NCBI GenBank assembly: GCA_035528415.1 | Contig: DATKYQ010000013.1 | Location: 1-64,000 of the forward strand | Origin: DATKYQ01 sp035528415 | GTDB lineage: Bacteria > Myxococcota > B64-G9 | Direction: 5' to 3' | Length of the DNA stretch: 64,000 bases | Shown here: positions 44,201 to 50,694 of the stretch, one piece after another | How positions within the stretch are numbered: position 1 is the first letter of the stretch | Layout: each line of letters begins with the position of its first letter | Notes under the pieces: generated by a model | What the model was told of the DNA's origin: nothing | Database searches by the model: none | What the model saw: the letters and a program-made list of their open reading frames with translations, nothing else | Made by a program: the position numbers and the translations under genes

Positions 44201-46673
44201 GCAGCTCGTTTTAAAGAAGAAACTGGGGCGTGACTTCGAAACCGAGGTCAAGGCGCACGTGACTGACGGTTTCGAGCAGGTGCGCCATGCTCATGCCGAA
44301 CTGAATCCCACCGGCGGGTCACTCTACTACCTGCCGCATGCCTTCATCCTCGAGGGCTCTGAGCAGGTTTTTTTGACCGTCAGAGATGCCGAGAGCGGCA
44401 TGATCCTGATGCGGATGCCCAAACAGCGCGACATCGACTATACCATCCGATACAGGGAAGGGCGCATCATGTTCAAAGGTCCTGTGGCATCGACACTGGA
44501 CGCAGGTGGACTTCAGACGAGCAACGACATGACGCTGACGGCCGAGGGCAATCCCGTCTCGATAGAGGTGAACTACGAGTACGAGGGCGGCCACGGGGCA
44601 GGGGAGATCTCCTGGGCTGTGCAGGCCCATCAAAGTTGGCGAGACACGATCAGGATCGGCGGAACCTACATCCGTGAGGGCAGGCTGGGCGACGACTTCG
44701 TCCTGTGGGGAACGGATCTGACGTTGAAAGATCCAAAAAACCAGGCCACCTATCTGAAGGCCGAGTTCGCCCGCAGCGCGCACACCGACGCCGACAACTT
44801 CATCTCGTCTGACGGTGGTCTCTCGTTCAGCTCACTGGGGCCCAAGGATCCCGGCAACTATAGCCGAACCGATTCCGGAGACGCGTGGAAGATAGCCGCC
44901 GGCATTGAGTTAGCGCCGTACCTTGACAGGCGTGACCCGCTTCTGAACCTGAGCGGCTACTTCCAGTGGCTTCAGCCGGGGTTCTTCTCGAACGGCATGC
45001 TGACCGAGCAGGGGCAAAAGAAGTTCGGCGGGCGCATCGTCTACCATATCAACCGGGATGCCATGCTCGACCTGAGACATGACGGGGCGCTGTCGGTCTT
45101 TTTCACAAGCGGAACAGAGCGCGAGTTGAACCGCCAGCTGAGCCGCCTGAGCTACACCCAAAAGCTCGACCGGCTGCAACTAGGCCTTTCCTACCTGCAC
45201 GCCATGAGCGAGGACAGCTCTATGGGCGCGGGCTTGCGGCACTCGGACGCCGTCGGCGCGGGAGCGGACTATCGCATCAGCAAACGCTGGCAGGCGCTCT
45301 TCAGGCAGGATGCAATCGTCAACGCCGGCGACCTGTTGGTGGATTCTTTCGGCGATCGCATGAAGACCTCGCTGGGAATCAAGTGCAAGCTGACCGATGA
45401 CATCGATTTCAACCTGACCGAGCGGGTGCGCTGGTCCGGCGAAAACGCGACCGTGCTGGGATTCACCACCCGCCTGGGCGAAAAGGCCAAGATCTACACC
45501 AACGAGCGTTTTCAACTGACCGGCGCAAGGTACGTCAGCACGACGGTTCTGGGCGCCGAGGACGAGCCCTTCAAGGGGGTCAAGACGTACGGCGAGTACC
45601 AGCTCAACGGCGCCTCCTCGGGCACAACCAACCGCGCCGTGCTGGGGCTGAACAATCATTTCAGCTGGGGTAAGGGCTGGACGGCCGACCTGCACTACGA
45701 GCGCACCCAGGTCTTCGGCGACGGCGGCTTCGGCCCCGGGCTGCAACTCCCCGGCGGCACGGGCTCGGCCGTCCTGCCGGACGGCGTCAGCGGCGGCACG
45801 GGATTCGAGGGAGTCAGCAGTCTTTCATTGCCCGGCATGAACTCGTACGGCTCGTTCCTTTCGGGAAATTCATCCCGCGACGCCGTGGGCGCCGGTCTGG
45901 AGTTAAAGGGCGCGAAGAGTCTGAAGCTGTCTCTAAGAATCGAGTTCCGCTACGACGACGCCGACGACGACATGATAGTTAGTTCATTCAGCGGCCTTGC
46001 CAGGTCAGCAGTCAAGGATCGCCTGCAGTTCGTGGCCCTGACAGGGGTGAGTTGGAAGTGGACCGAGGACCTGAGCTTCGCCATGCACCTGAATTTCGCA
46101 GACACCGAGGCAATCGAGACGAGCAGGGAAGGAGTAGTCTACGTCAAGGGAGACAACGAGGCCCGCATCGTCGAGGGTTCTGTCGGCATGGCTTTCCGCC
46201 CGGTGCGCTACGATTGGCTGGCCCTGTTGTGGAAGTACACCTTCCTGCTGGAGAAGAGACCGCTGGATCTGACGGGCGGGCAGTCGGGGCAGAGCGAGAG
46301 TCATGTTTTCACGATCATGCCGATCCTGGAATTGCCGGCATTAAGGTTGCAGTTGGTCGAGAAGTTCGCCTGGAAGTATGTAAGGGAGCAGATGGAGGGG
46401 TTGCCCGACGCCTCGGGGCACACGATCTTATGGATAAACCGGCTGAACTTCCATGTGATAGCCGGTCTGGAGATTGGCGCCGAGTACCGCCTGTTGAGAA
46501 GCTTTCTGGCCGGTGACATGAAGCACGGTTTTCTGGGCGAGCTGGCCTACGTACTCATGGAAAAAGTTCGCATAGCCGCCGGCTACAACTTCACTTCGTT
46601 TTCGGACAACGAGTTCGACCGCAACGACTACGACCACGGCGGCTTCTTCTTCCGCGTGACCGGGCAGTACTAA
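32223..46673 (+). CDS. Giant outer-membrane protein: DUF11 repeats, Cna-B-like domains, OmpA-like domain and C-terminal beta-barrel
   Basis: 4816 residues. A signal peptide ends near ARPALA (about 32). An N-terminal Cys-containing beta domain (about 40-365, DUF3344-like) is followed by about 17 DUF11-type repeats (about 369-2760), each with PGD..YTI.V.N.G..A..V.V.D, LENV.PGQGG and TDDP.T..VDDPT. Two Cna-B/SdrD-like modules (about 2763-2960), one more DUF11-like unit (about 3000-3145) and another SdrD-like module (CDRNRNGRQDPGDDG, about 3151-3222) come next. An OmpA-like domain (about 3588-3696; IEAHSDNRG) and an Ig-like unit precede a beta-barrel region of about 850 residues that begins after DRYYPVYGDS and ends in aromatic FFFRVTGQY. 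Likely anchored in the outer membrane, with the repeats exposed as a stalk or adhesin. Its function is unknown. Confidence 0.9.
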   Translation: MRVEKYLPKHLKPASRICVLLTLACLARPALATVAGSAPAQIASHKVYGDVLAAGNTLMVPTDPSNEEVNNLLQQSSDAFISGFPCDGALEHAYLFWTGSTDLTTDDTADITLADGHFINDVMADQCYTVPSMGGFFYCRADITSLLAGHQSACGFNGLYTVGDVQALAGDYNSSDPANGPCFAQSKYAAWSLVLVYSEPEGITPRDIIIYDGFLQLDEDSYNPGCGINNPTPGVTNFSLDGFQVGNPARGKLMYFALEGDDQLGIPPQTNCTTCYDYMKFNGTKLYDDAMAPDNLFNGSTSLTGVDIDVIDIGQTGFNLIQPGQTTAGIEVGSGDGCVSYNNPACQPDPEGGGESFFLGWMVVSLDTVAPLFSKDNTAIWFDRPYAGRGENVWLTIRVQNDGNADANDVKVWNTLPAGLEYVPGTTYVDGAPQADVGGLSPLHSAGGLSLGRIRWDANRDREIRFQARVADDQPDGASLCSTATVDSREIEPFVTDPTDPCLTVRAPDIADPVLSVEDLNGGFAEPGDVLRYRAMLANNGGQTAFGLSFTLDLPPYVGGLNIVSRPPESEDSSLQTGGANGTGLVDIRNITLHGNLRDSVEIVFDVVIFTEAELLAAGVASQEIDGLQLVAQGLLSGSALAADMPTNQVVVTLTYRPILTGTRKLGIDVNAGRTEPGDLLRYTIEVDNVGNRAATVDVSDDLPAGVTNCSIVSGPPTASCIAPPAGANGTGQVTALGFSVPPGGGQVVIVFEVNVAQDASDGLVISNSAAVQVQERPDENRIVTAPAFTVFHRAEFQVADKSVQDMNGGAYEPGDLLTFSLHFVNDGNLPATNVLVSDPVDANLLQVTPGQGGVYAGGQVTWSIATVNPGQSLDLTFTARIASPLADGTHISNQARLVANEIPGPVATNTIDIVISSAPNLSTTTKAVVTQDLDSDGQISPGDRVDYTIVVSNTGNAVATNVVVNDTLDANLENVIVGQGGLISGGVISWNLGTLDLSPAGNVTLTFSALIASPLADGTQIANQALVTAVELAGAVPSDDPATPAVDDPTLIVVHSQALITATKSVSDQNGGDAMPGDSLVYLLTVRNSGNAPATDVVVSDTLPAELTNPVPGQGGQLTGNTLTWNATTTPALSRILPGSPVVLSFTADLVMPLADETSVCNQGAISGTGFSMTLTDDPNIPGSANPTCVTVRSYPLISESTKIAVDLDGDGHFNPADRVGYQIVVHNSGTENTSNVNVSDQVDSRLQNVTVGQGGNLSGGLVSWSAATTPALANLGPGQTVTLTFEADIVLPLANGTTISNQGLITSQEIPGPIGTDDPSTPTPNDPTLIVVESAPDLGDSTKNVEDLTGDPGRVEPGDSLRYTIEVRNSGTDIAGNIVVNDAIDSHLENVVPGQGGVFDGTSITWDMAGTPALANLSPLDPPVLLTFTASVKVPTQNGTLISNQGFMRRQGDPGLVPTDDPRTAPVDDPTDVIVISASDLTAATKIAYDEGGNELPPAAQVSPGQTIDYRLVIRNDGNDTARNVVVRDPVDVSLMTVESVGQAGALMGGEVRWSYQTNPGLLATIGPGQQVNLDFSVRLNVPLDNGLPIDNQAFISADDTASEIATDDPRTAALDDPVRLIIVSAPDLTSSTKTVDDINGGAWVPGDQVRYRILVRNTGDASARNVIVSDPLDSSKLENVIPGQGGVLTGGVIRWDATTTPALAAVGLSPQGDVELTFTATIKVPLDDGTLVANQAGLVPEGLPAVLSDDPSTADIDDATIFQVASAPDLSAMTKSVSDQNGGDPSPGDALTYTITVTNEGSMIARDVVVTDAIDTANLQNVIPADGGIFGAGSITWNGASTPALTAVAPGDVLELHFNAEILPLTPGGTAIANQAFAVSQTIVNPVPSDDPATAAVDDPTLLVIVASPEFGGSAKTVQDVNAGSLLPGEDLAFSITVRNTGNTYATQVVITDALDANLVNVRPGQGGRIEAGSIVWDASSLVALSRMDPGDEVQLSFIAAVADGVADGTVIRNRAGIDCVEFVSAQQTNEVQITVSMPVLDDTQKSVVDINGAPFEPGDVVRYDINVPNSGSLAAGSVVISDSIAGIGLVEITPADGGVLSGDMIVWNIGDIAAGASVLVSFSGRIPEMTPGGTLISNQASVTAGELTQPILSDDPSTPAVDDATSFTVQAAPDLSATTKQVEDQNGGVVKPGDVLTYTLVVKNSGNTWASQVVVNDPVDTQHLEDLQPGQGGVLSGGGIRWDAVGTPALGRVGLSPDADVTLTFTARVKQDVADGTTIDNQANLNCDEVPEAKLSDDPATPAIDDPTRVTVVSAPYFVSSHKEVVDLNGGLVEPGDQLEYSLAVINTGSMPSNGTLVRDSIPSHSSYVAGSTTLNGAPLPDNAGGQSPLVSGMPVNSSRIGTPPGVVLVDDGTGAGDAVAVVTFRVKVEAGGQVCGATISNKAWIWCSQTDPLSTNLAEVTVGDCPNLNYTVKGWYLAEDHGIQGQVDPGDLVAFTINIENTGASKASNVAFSDHLPSGATYRAGSLSLDGMSLTDATDGDAGEFLQDVQTVRVQIGELNAGDKARIEFRVLVEHGPRLVNQGIAFADELPDEPTDNDGDESNGDNPTVVPVGEAQAVDLTDSRKSVEDLNGGAVLPGDELRYTIRLVNEGTSAATAIRLTDAVPQGTDYVAGSLELDGRAQSDALDADQGDYSAPARSVTFQVAELAAGADALVSFRVRIGNQVELGTIIDNFARLAADGITAFDTNHVTLTVGGAPGTGGVRGYIFIDMGDRGDDFLRDEDEALGGYRVNLYSLHDGGGDPIATGESDENGRYYLVDVEPGSYLLKAFSSTGVQVAERRLEGSDEIHADLVSDLNLPIDPSGRVFDSTSGALIGGARVTVFYDTENSLLPGEKVPLENMPYPSQQDQLTDAHGFYAFDLQADNKYRIVVQPPSPAWVFPSQSIPAGNGFASDLLNGGKVVDNDLPDPGGDTRYFLRFDLGEDVHNNHVPLDLLSSSMKLVKHVNKRVASVGDIVSYTLTLYNGSGQDLGSDWKTEGIWIKDMPAAGFAYIEGSARVDVTRVDGSLQTFGQNNTPTKSRSPGRRLDFGPYPLKASETLRVRYYMALGSDVSKGEHENRATAFIQGDLTASNQATASVRVIDDPVFDEALLIGKVFCDRNRNGRQDPGDDGVSGARVYIDTGWYAETDEFGKYHLKGIEPGLHLLKIDADTLPPGDEVIGAPAHALNLTRGIFAKLNFAVDCREIVVTASAKRQFKGPQATTAMIAGNLDDFSLAVQDRPVRLPELRLWLGRPPEAGSEDIYSFELPGGMLDNPLSFGIQAPDEKAVSRWNLEIGGPDGKPVDTMSGDGSPGDSLGWDPGRRELAPGTYTVRLSVRLKDGTQVFSAPLAFGVGILKKDVAVQIFPARLVVSGDEMKMGEVADFQSRVPVAKGGTLEIDYTQANGRRIVTNVAVEAPPKRRRVTFSGNLAHNEILLDGKKIPVALRDLDVLLVEPTIFEVRGSRDRVSSWKLLITDAKQEPLHEIAGLGSPPARISFDRYKLPGGNVLEPGWYFYRLAAKSANGEDVMTPARLFEIKHSPQRYELPADEMFIGRSARPTPRLVTELDKLTRMLTQNDRSRLKIEAHSDNRGGAVRAQKRTEYWARSIRRLLEIAKAPSDSYSLEALGASRPKLPNLGRRNMRLNRRLIFVIAGAGSGEMPRLKPSVEFKLNGESIECDAAGKFEKTLKRLPGQVLKLVWDDPDGRRLGVPVKLPGPSAARTVQAQKPVALRVVLPPEGAELRSESLLVKGTSDPGNRVEVNGKQAALDPRGNFSIRVPVRNDTREILVVATSADGRKSEVRSPVKVARNVWFLMAMADTAVAELEAGQHLDGVTKRTSTVIADKVMLHGRAVVYLKARIKGKYLFDKYRITAHFDTAKGDGEDFFRQLVDPDRYYPVYGDSAAEVQDVNARRKLYVLVEADESSLRVGNFRTRLEGIDVLRYDRTFYGGQLVLKKKLGRDFETEVKAHVTDGFEQVRHAHAELNPTGGSLYYLPHAFILEGSEQVFLTVRDAESGMILMRMPKQRDIDYTIRYREGRIMFKGPVASTLDAGGLQTSNDMTLTAEGNPVSIEVNYEYEGGHGAGEISWAVQAHQSWRDTIRIGGTYIREGRLGDDFVLWGTDLTLKDPKNQATYLKAEFARSAHTDADNFISSDGGLSFSSLGPKDPGNYSRTDSGDAWKIAAGIELAPYLDRRDPLLNLSGYFQWLQPGFFSNGMLTEQGQKKFGGRIVYHINRDAMLDLRHDGALSVFFTSGTERELNRQLSRLSYTQKLDRLQLGLSYLHAMSEDSSMGAGLRHSDAVGAGADYRISKRWQALFRQDAIVNAGDLLVDSFGDRMKTSLGIKCKLTDDIDFNLTERVRWSGENATVLGFTTRLGEKAKIYTNERFQLTGARYVSTTVLGAEDEPFKGVKTYGEYQLNGASSGTTNRAVLGLNNHFSWGKGWTADLHYERTQVFGDGGFGPGLQLPGGTGSAVLPDGVSGGTGFEGVSSLSLPGMNSYGSFLSGNSSRDAVGAGLELKGAKSLKLSLRIEFRYDDADDDMIVSSFSGLARSAVKDRLQFVALTGVSWKWTEDLSFAMHLNFADTEAIETSREGVVYVKGDNEARIVEGSVGMAFRPVRYDWLALLWKYTFLLEKRPLDLTGGQSGQSESHVFTIMPILELPALRLQLVEKFAWKYVREQMEGLPDASGHTILWINRLNFHVIAGLEIGAEYRLLRSFLAGDMKHGFLGELAYVLMEKVRIAAGYNFTSFSDNEFDRNDYDHGGFFFRVTGQY
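33330..40500 (+). repeat. Array of about 17 diverged DUF11-type coding repeats
   Basis: Units of about 130-140 codons repeat head to tail inside the giant gene, with the phrases NGG..PGD, NSGN..A, GQGG and DDP recurring. At the DNA level the copies differ clearly, so the array is old or under diversifying selection rather than a recent tandem expansion. Units 4-14 are the most regular. Units 1-3 and 15-17 follow the classical DUF11 form with VPGTTYVDG or VAGSLELDG. Confidence 0.85.
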
Positions 46674-48457
46674 TCCGAAGAATGGATAACAGCATCCAGT
46701 AGGCAGGACAGGGGCACGGCCGAAATGGCGACCAGCGGCATCAGGAAACGGTTGGAGTAGTCGGAACCGGTGATGAAGTCGTACTTGCAGTAGAACAGAA
46801 AGGTCAGCAGAGAAAATAGCAGGATCAGGGCGAAGGCGGGGCGACTCTTCTTGTAGAGTCGCCCGTAGCCGAACACGGCTAGCACGGCCGCGCCCGCGGT
46901 CGGAACCAGGCCGTGGACCTGGTCTATAAGCTGCAGGCGCAGACCGTCGAAGAATGGGTAGGCGAAACTGGCCAGATGGTCGCCGATCACCGAGTGACCT
47001 TGCTCAATCACCCATACTCGCGAATAGGACGTGACCCATGGAGCGCCGAATTGATACCAGTTGAAGGCGGCGAAAGCTCCAAGCGAAATGGTACAGCCGA
47101 TGCAATAACGCAGGCAGGTCTTCCAGTCGCGTATTACAATTAGCATAACTCCCGCCGCCAGCAGTCCTATGGCGTTGGGTAACTTGGTCCAGACCGCAAG
47201 GCCGAAAAACAATCCGGCAAGCAGGCCTCTCCCGGTTAGAACCGCACCCATAGCAGCGACAAGCAACAAGGCTGCCAGGATGTCGGCCGAATAGGAGTAG
47301 GCGAAATGGTGGAAAAGGGGGGTGATGCCGACAAGCACCGCGGCGACGCAGGCGGCGCCGGAACTAGCATACATGGCAGCCACTCGACGCATGGCCACGA
47401 TTAATGCAAGCAGGACCAGCAGGTTGAAGATCAGCAGGCCGAACCCTCCCCAGGCTGCGTAGAATGGAAGCGACAGGAAAGGCAGCACCAGGGTGTGCTT
47501 GGGATACCATTCTCCCCGCGATCCACGCGCGATGTTGCTGTCGTACATGCCGATATTCGTCCAGGAATGGGGGTTCTCGAATATCGACGGGTCGGATTGG
47601 TTGCGCTGATCGAGGTCGAAATCGTGCAGGATCGAGATGACAATGTTGGCGTAGTAGGGCGAGTCGCCCTTCATGTACGGCTCGTGCGGCAGGCGGACCG
47701 CAATGGTCTGGACGTAGAACCCGAGGCAAAGCAACACACAGACGGCGTCAAGAACAACGGGTGATCGAATGATTCTTATGAAAAACGCACCTCGTATCTT
47801 ACTGTCGCGCACAAGGTCGCAAATACTCGCCCATCTCGCCCATAGCCGCAGGATCGCGGCGGCCAGTAACAAGAGCAGGCCCAGAACACCTACCAGCGTT
47901 CGCAGCAGATTTGAATGCCTTGCGGCCGTGAGATCGAAGCTCGCCCTTGGCACCGGCATCAATAGATCGAGGGGGATTTCTCGAAAAGACGACTCACCCG
48001 GAGGCTTCCATCTGACCCGCAAGAAACTGTCTCCGACACCCTGGGAATACTGCAACCTGACAGCGTGTTCCCCCGACGCGAGCTGCAGCGAGCCTTCTTT
48101 CCGCCTGCGGACATGTACGCCGCCGTTGGCGACCACAGGCCGATCGTCGATCCACAGGCTCGAGCCGTCGTCGGAATCGAGCAAAAATCCGTAACTGCCC
48201 TGGGTCACAATCTGTATGAAACCTTCAAAGCTGACGGAGTAGTTTGACTGGTTCGAAGACGCCAGGTTGCCGTCCAGCGATAGTTCCCAACTCCTGACGT
48301 CTCTGACCAGGACAGGCGCTCCCTGAAAGCGTGCCTTGGCGTAATAACTCGCACGCAGACCGTGGCCGGCGTCGCCCTGGGGACGCGCCAGAAAAACGAT
48401 CAGAGCCGCGGCCAGAAGGATCAGCGATAGCAGCGGTGATCGCATGGCCTTGCTCAC
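46670..48457 (-). CDS. GT-C-like membrane glycosyltransferase with extracytoplasmic PA14 domain
   Basis: 595 residues. The GTG start overlaps the stop of the upstream gene (GTGA) and has GGGAG five bases upstream. One membrane segment (about 6-24) is followed by a PA14-type sugar-binding beta-barrel domain (about 35-160: LRASYYAK, GSYGFLLDSDDGSSLWIDD, GEHAVRLQYSQG), then about ten more membrane segments. Their first large loop has the acidic motif KGDSPYY, as in dolichyl- or undecaprenyl-phosphate-sugar transferases. It probably moves sugars from a lipid carrier outside the inner membrane. It is translationally coupled to a second GT-C-like protein and convergent with the giant surface gene, a plausible but unproven substrate. 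Confidence 0.72.
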   Translation of the reverse strand: MSKAMRSPLLSLILLAAALIVFLARPQGDAGHGLRASYYAKARFQGAPVLVRDVRSWELSLDGNLASSNQSNYSVSFEGFIQIVTQGSYGFLLDSDDGSSLWIDDRPVVANGGVHVRRRKEGSLQLASGEHAVRLQYSQGVGDSFLRVRWKPPGESSFREIPLDLLMPVPRASFDLTAARHSNLLRTLVGVLGLLLLLAAAILRLWARWASICDLVRDSKIRGAFFIRIIRSPVVLDAVCVLLCLGFYVQTIAVRLPHEPYMKGDSPYYANIVISILHDFDLDQRNQSDPSIFENPHSWTNIGMYDSNIARGSRGEWYPKHTLVLPFLSLPFYAAWGGFGLLIFNLLVLLALIVAMRRVAAMYASSGAACVAAVLVGITPLFHHFAYSYSADILAALLLVAAMGAVLTGRGLLAGLFFGLAVWTKLPNAIGLLAAGVMLIVIRDWKTCLRYCIGCTISLGAFAAFNWYQFGAPWVTSYSRVWVIEQGHSVIGDHLASFAYPFFDGLRLQLIDQVHGLVPTAGAAVLAVFGYGRLYKKSRPAFALILLFSLLTFLFYCKYDFITGSDYSNRFLMPLVAISAVPLSCLLDAVIHSSD

Positions 48458-50136
48458 GGGATCTCCCATAGCTGCGTGCCCCACTGGTCGGCGCGCTTCA
48501 CCAGACCGAGCGCCGGCAACTGCCTGACCGCCCGGTGACCGCAGGGGACAATAAAGTAACGCAGGTGCAGATCCGCGGCATCCCGCCTGACGCGCTCCGG
48601 TGCAAGACGAATCTCGCCGCGCAATGCCCTCAGTAGCTGTGTATGGCGAACGAAGTCGAGCGCCTTGCGTGTTGTTCTCGAGGCGTAGCCGCCGATCATC
48701 CGGTGCTGGTGGCCGGTCTGGCGTAAGAGTGCCTGGTTGGGATCGCCGATGTCATATACTACCGTGTCTACCGGAGATTTTTCGATCTCTTGTGTGAAAT
48801 CGGGAAGAGCCACGGTAGACGACTCGATCGGGTGGGGGAGCAATTCGGCGAGCACTAGTAATATGACCGCCGCCGCGCCGATATGGCGTCGGTGCAGGAT
48901 CCAGATTTTCCCATCACCCAGACGAGCCAGCAAGGCATCCAGTCCGCAAGCAGCCAGTACGGCGAAGGCCACAATTGTGATCACCTGCCAGCGCACCGGC
49001 GCTCCGCTCATACCAAGTACGGGAAAGATTTTATCAAGAAGCTTGTAGGGCAGGGGAACGGCGTCGAGGATACGCCCGCCCCAATGTAGCACCGGCCCAA
49101 GCGAGAGCAACATGCCGCAAAGAGCGATTCCGGCCCAGCCCCACGGGCGGTCACCGCGCTTTCGCATAACAAACGCCAAGATGGCCAGAGCGATGACCGA
49201 GTAGCCGATGTACTGGTTGCACTCGGCCGAGTTGCCGGTCCATTTTCTCCAGATGTCGATAAACAGCGGACCGTAGGCCGACACCCAGGGTGGGATGAAA
49301 AAAGACTGCAGGTCAGCAGACCAGAAGCGCGCGTCGTGGGCCGGAACGAGATCGAGCCGCAGGTAACTCGCCAGCATGGCCGTAAGAAGTACGCCGGCGG
49401 TTGCCATGAAGACCCCGGCCCCGGCTCCAATCGCAAACAGGAATTTTCGATCAAGAACGCGGCGGTGCTCCCTGACGAGTTTTAGGCACGCTATCAGACC
49501 GGCCATGACCAGGCCGGCCAGCAAGTAGTAGAACGAGCAGAAGGTCGTCAACGCAAGAGACACACCCATCCAGATCCCGTCTGTGATCTTGCGACTACGG
49601 AAGCTTCTGACCAGGAAAAACAAGAAAAGCGGCAGCCACTCCATGGCGACTAGCTGCAGGTGGCCTTGTGCATGCGCGAAATGAAAGGGCGAGAAGGTAA
49701 AGACGCAACCTGCCAGAAAGGCAGCCAAGCGATTTTTGAAAAGTTCGTGTGCCAGGAGATACATCGTGAATCCCGATGCCGCGAAGGAGAACAGGAAAAC
49801 CAGGTTGTAGGCGGCGGGTTGACCGCAGACGAGATCGAAAGGCATAGCCAGCAAGCAGTTGAAAGGGTTCAGCGTGTGGAACAAAAGTGTATGGCCGTGC
49901 GGATAGTGAAGCATGTCGGTGAAATAAGGATTGTGTCCCGAAAGCAGTGCATGCTTGAACCACCACATGTTCCACAGGTTCTGAAAACCATCACCGCCGT
50001 GCCCGGCTATATCCGTCGTAAAATGTGCCAGTACCCGGTAAGCATACAGACAACTCAGAACGAGGTAGGCTGCGGCGGCCGCCAGGTTTTCCAGGTTGCG
50101 GCCAAACCATGAACTATGCGCCACTCTCTCGGACAA
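48454..50136 (-). CDS. GT-C-like polytopic membrane glycosyltransferase
   Basis: 560 residues from a TTG with GGAGG four bases upstream; starts at 50163 or 50166 are possible but have no ribosome site. About eleven membrane segments start near residue 20. The first outer loop contains GHGGDGFQNLWNMWW, an acidic motif where GT-C enzymes hold their catalytic Asp. A soluble C-terminal part (about 415-560) follows. Members of this type transfer a sugar or polymer from a polyprenyl-phosphate carrier to protein or lipid on the outer face of the inner membrane. Its substrate is unknown. It forms a two-gene operon with the PA14 enzyme. Confidence 0.68.
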   Translation of the reverse strand: MSERVAHSSWFGRNLENLAAAAAYLVLSCLYAYRVLAHFTTDIAGHGGDGFQNLWNMWWFKHALLSGHNPYFTDMLHYPHGHTLLFHTLNPFNCLLAMPFDLVCGQPAAYNLVFLFSFAASGFTMYLLAHELFKNRLAAFLAGCVFTFSPFHFAHAQGHLQLVAMEWLPLFLFFLVRSFRSRKITDGIWMGVSLALTTFCSFYYLLAGLVMAGLIACLKLVREHRRVLDRKFLFAIGAGAGVFMATAGVLLTAMLASYLRLDLVPAHDARFWSADLQSFFIPPWVSAYGPLFIDIWRKWTGNSAECNQYIGYSVIALAILAFVMRKRGDRPWGWAGIALCGMLLSLGPVLHWGGRILDAVPLPYKLLDKIFPVLGMSGAPVRWQVITIVAFAVLAACGLDALLARLGDGKIWILHRRHIGAAAVILLVLAELLPHPIESSTVALPDFTQEIEKSPVDTVVYDIGDPNQALLRQTGHQHRMIGGYASRTTRKALDFVRHTQLLRALRGEIRLAPERVRRDAADLHLRYFIVPCGHRAVRQLPALGLVKRADQWGTQLWEIP

Positions 50137-50203
50137 GTTGCCTCCAAAACACGGGAACGGCATCAAAATCGCATGGACAGGGGTGTATGGTCAAATAAGT
50201 GTC

Positions 50204-50232
50204 TTGTCAAACAGGCATCCGTACGTTAAATT
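50204..50232 (+). promoter_or_regulatory. Candidate promoter of the PPC/DUF296 gene, -35 shared with the divergent operon
   Basis: Plus strand: -35 TTGTCA, 17-base spacer, -10 TAAATT. On the minus strand the same heptamer gives TTGACA (50210-50205) with a weak -10 (TACACC) 17 bases on, for the glycosyltransferase operon. Confidence 0.45.
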
Positions 50233-50257
50233 TGTAGGCTGGCACAAGGAGGACGAT

Positions 50258-50680
50258 ATGAAGTCTTTCGCATTCAAGAAATGCAGGTATTTCCTGGGGC
50301 GACTGGAGCGCGGCGCCGACATCCTGGCGGGCTTGACCGCTTTCTGCAACACCGAAGACATCGAGGCTGGAACCATCAGTGCCATCGGAGCCGTAGAAAG
50401 CGGCGGCGTAGGCTACTTCGACCAGGCCGCCTCTGAGTACCGCGAGATGCGCTTCGACCAGGGTATGGAGATCGCCTCGTTGACGGGCAACATTTCGCTC
50501 AGGGACGGCAAGGTTTTCTTGCATTGCCACGTGCTCCTGGCCGACGAGCAGGGCCGCTGCTTCGGCGGACACCTGCTCGATGGCAACATCGCCTTTGCCT
50601 GCGAGTTCAGCATTCAGGCGCTCACGGGAGAACCCCCGTTACGGCTTCCTGACGAGGCAACTGGGTTGTTTCTCTGGTAA
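50258..50680 (+). CDS. PPC/DUF296 domain protein
   Basis: 140 residues from the ATG with AAGGAGG upstream; the longer frame to 50096 overlaps the divergent gene. The whole protein is one PPC (plants and prokaryotes conserved) domain: LERGADILAGLTAFC at the start, the strand AIGAVESGGVGYFD, SLTGNISLRDGKVFLHCHV and FGGHLLDGNI, with His residues that bind metal in family structures. Bacterial stand-alone members form trimers of unknown function; in plants the domain accompanies AT-hooks, but no AT-hook is present here. It is monocistronic and ends 14 bases from a convergent gene. Confidence 0.85.
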   Translation: MKSFAFKKCRYFLGRLERGADILAGLTAFCNTEDIEAGTISAIGAVESGGVGYFDQAASEYREMRFDQGMEIASLTGNISLRDGKVFLHCHVLLADEQGRCFGGHLLDGNIAFACEFSIQALTGEPPLRLPDEATGLFLW

Positions 50681-50694
50681 AATATTGTGAGGCT

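Noticed and set aside
46670..46680. Overlap of the giant gene with the convergent glycosyltransferase as a sign of frameshift
   Set aside because: Both frames end in normal stop codons with family-typical C-termini (aromatic barrel end on one side, membrane protein tail on the other); convergent overlaps also occur at lon/DUF362 and at kinase/HD-GYP.
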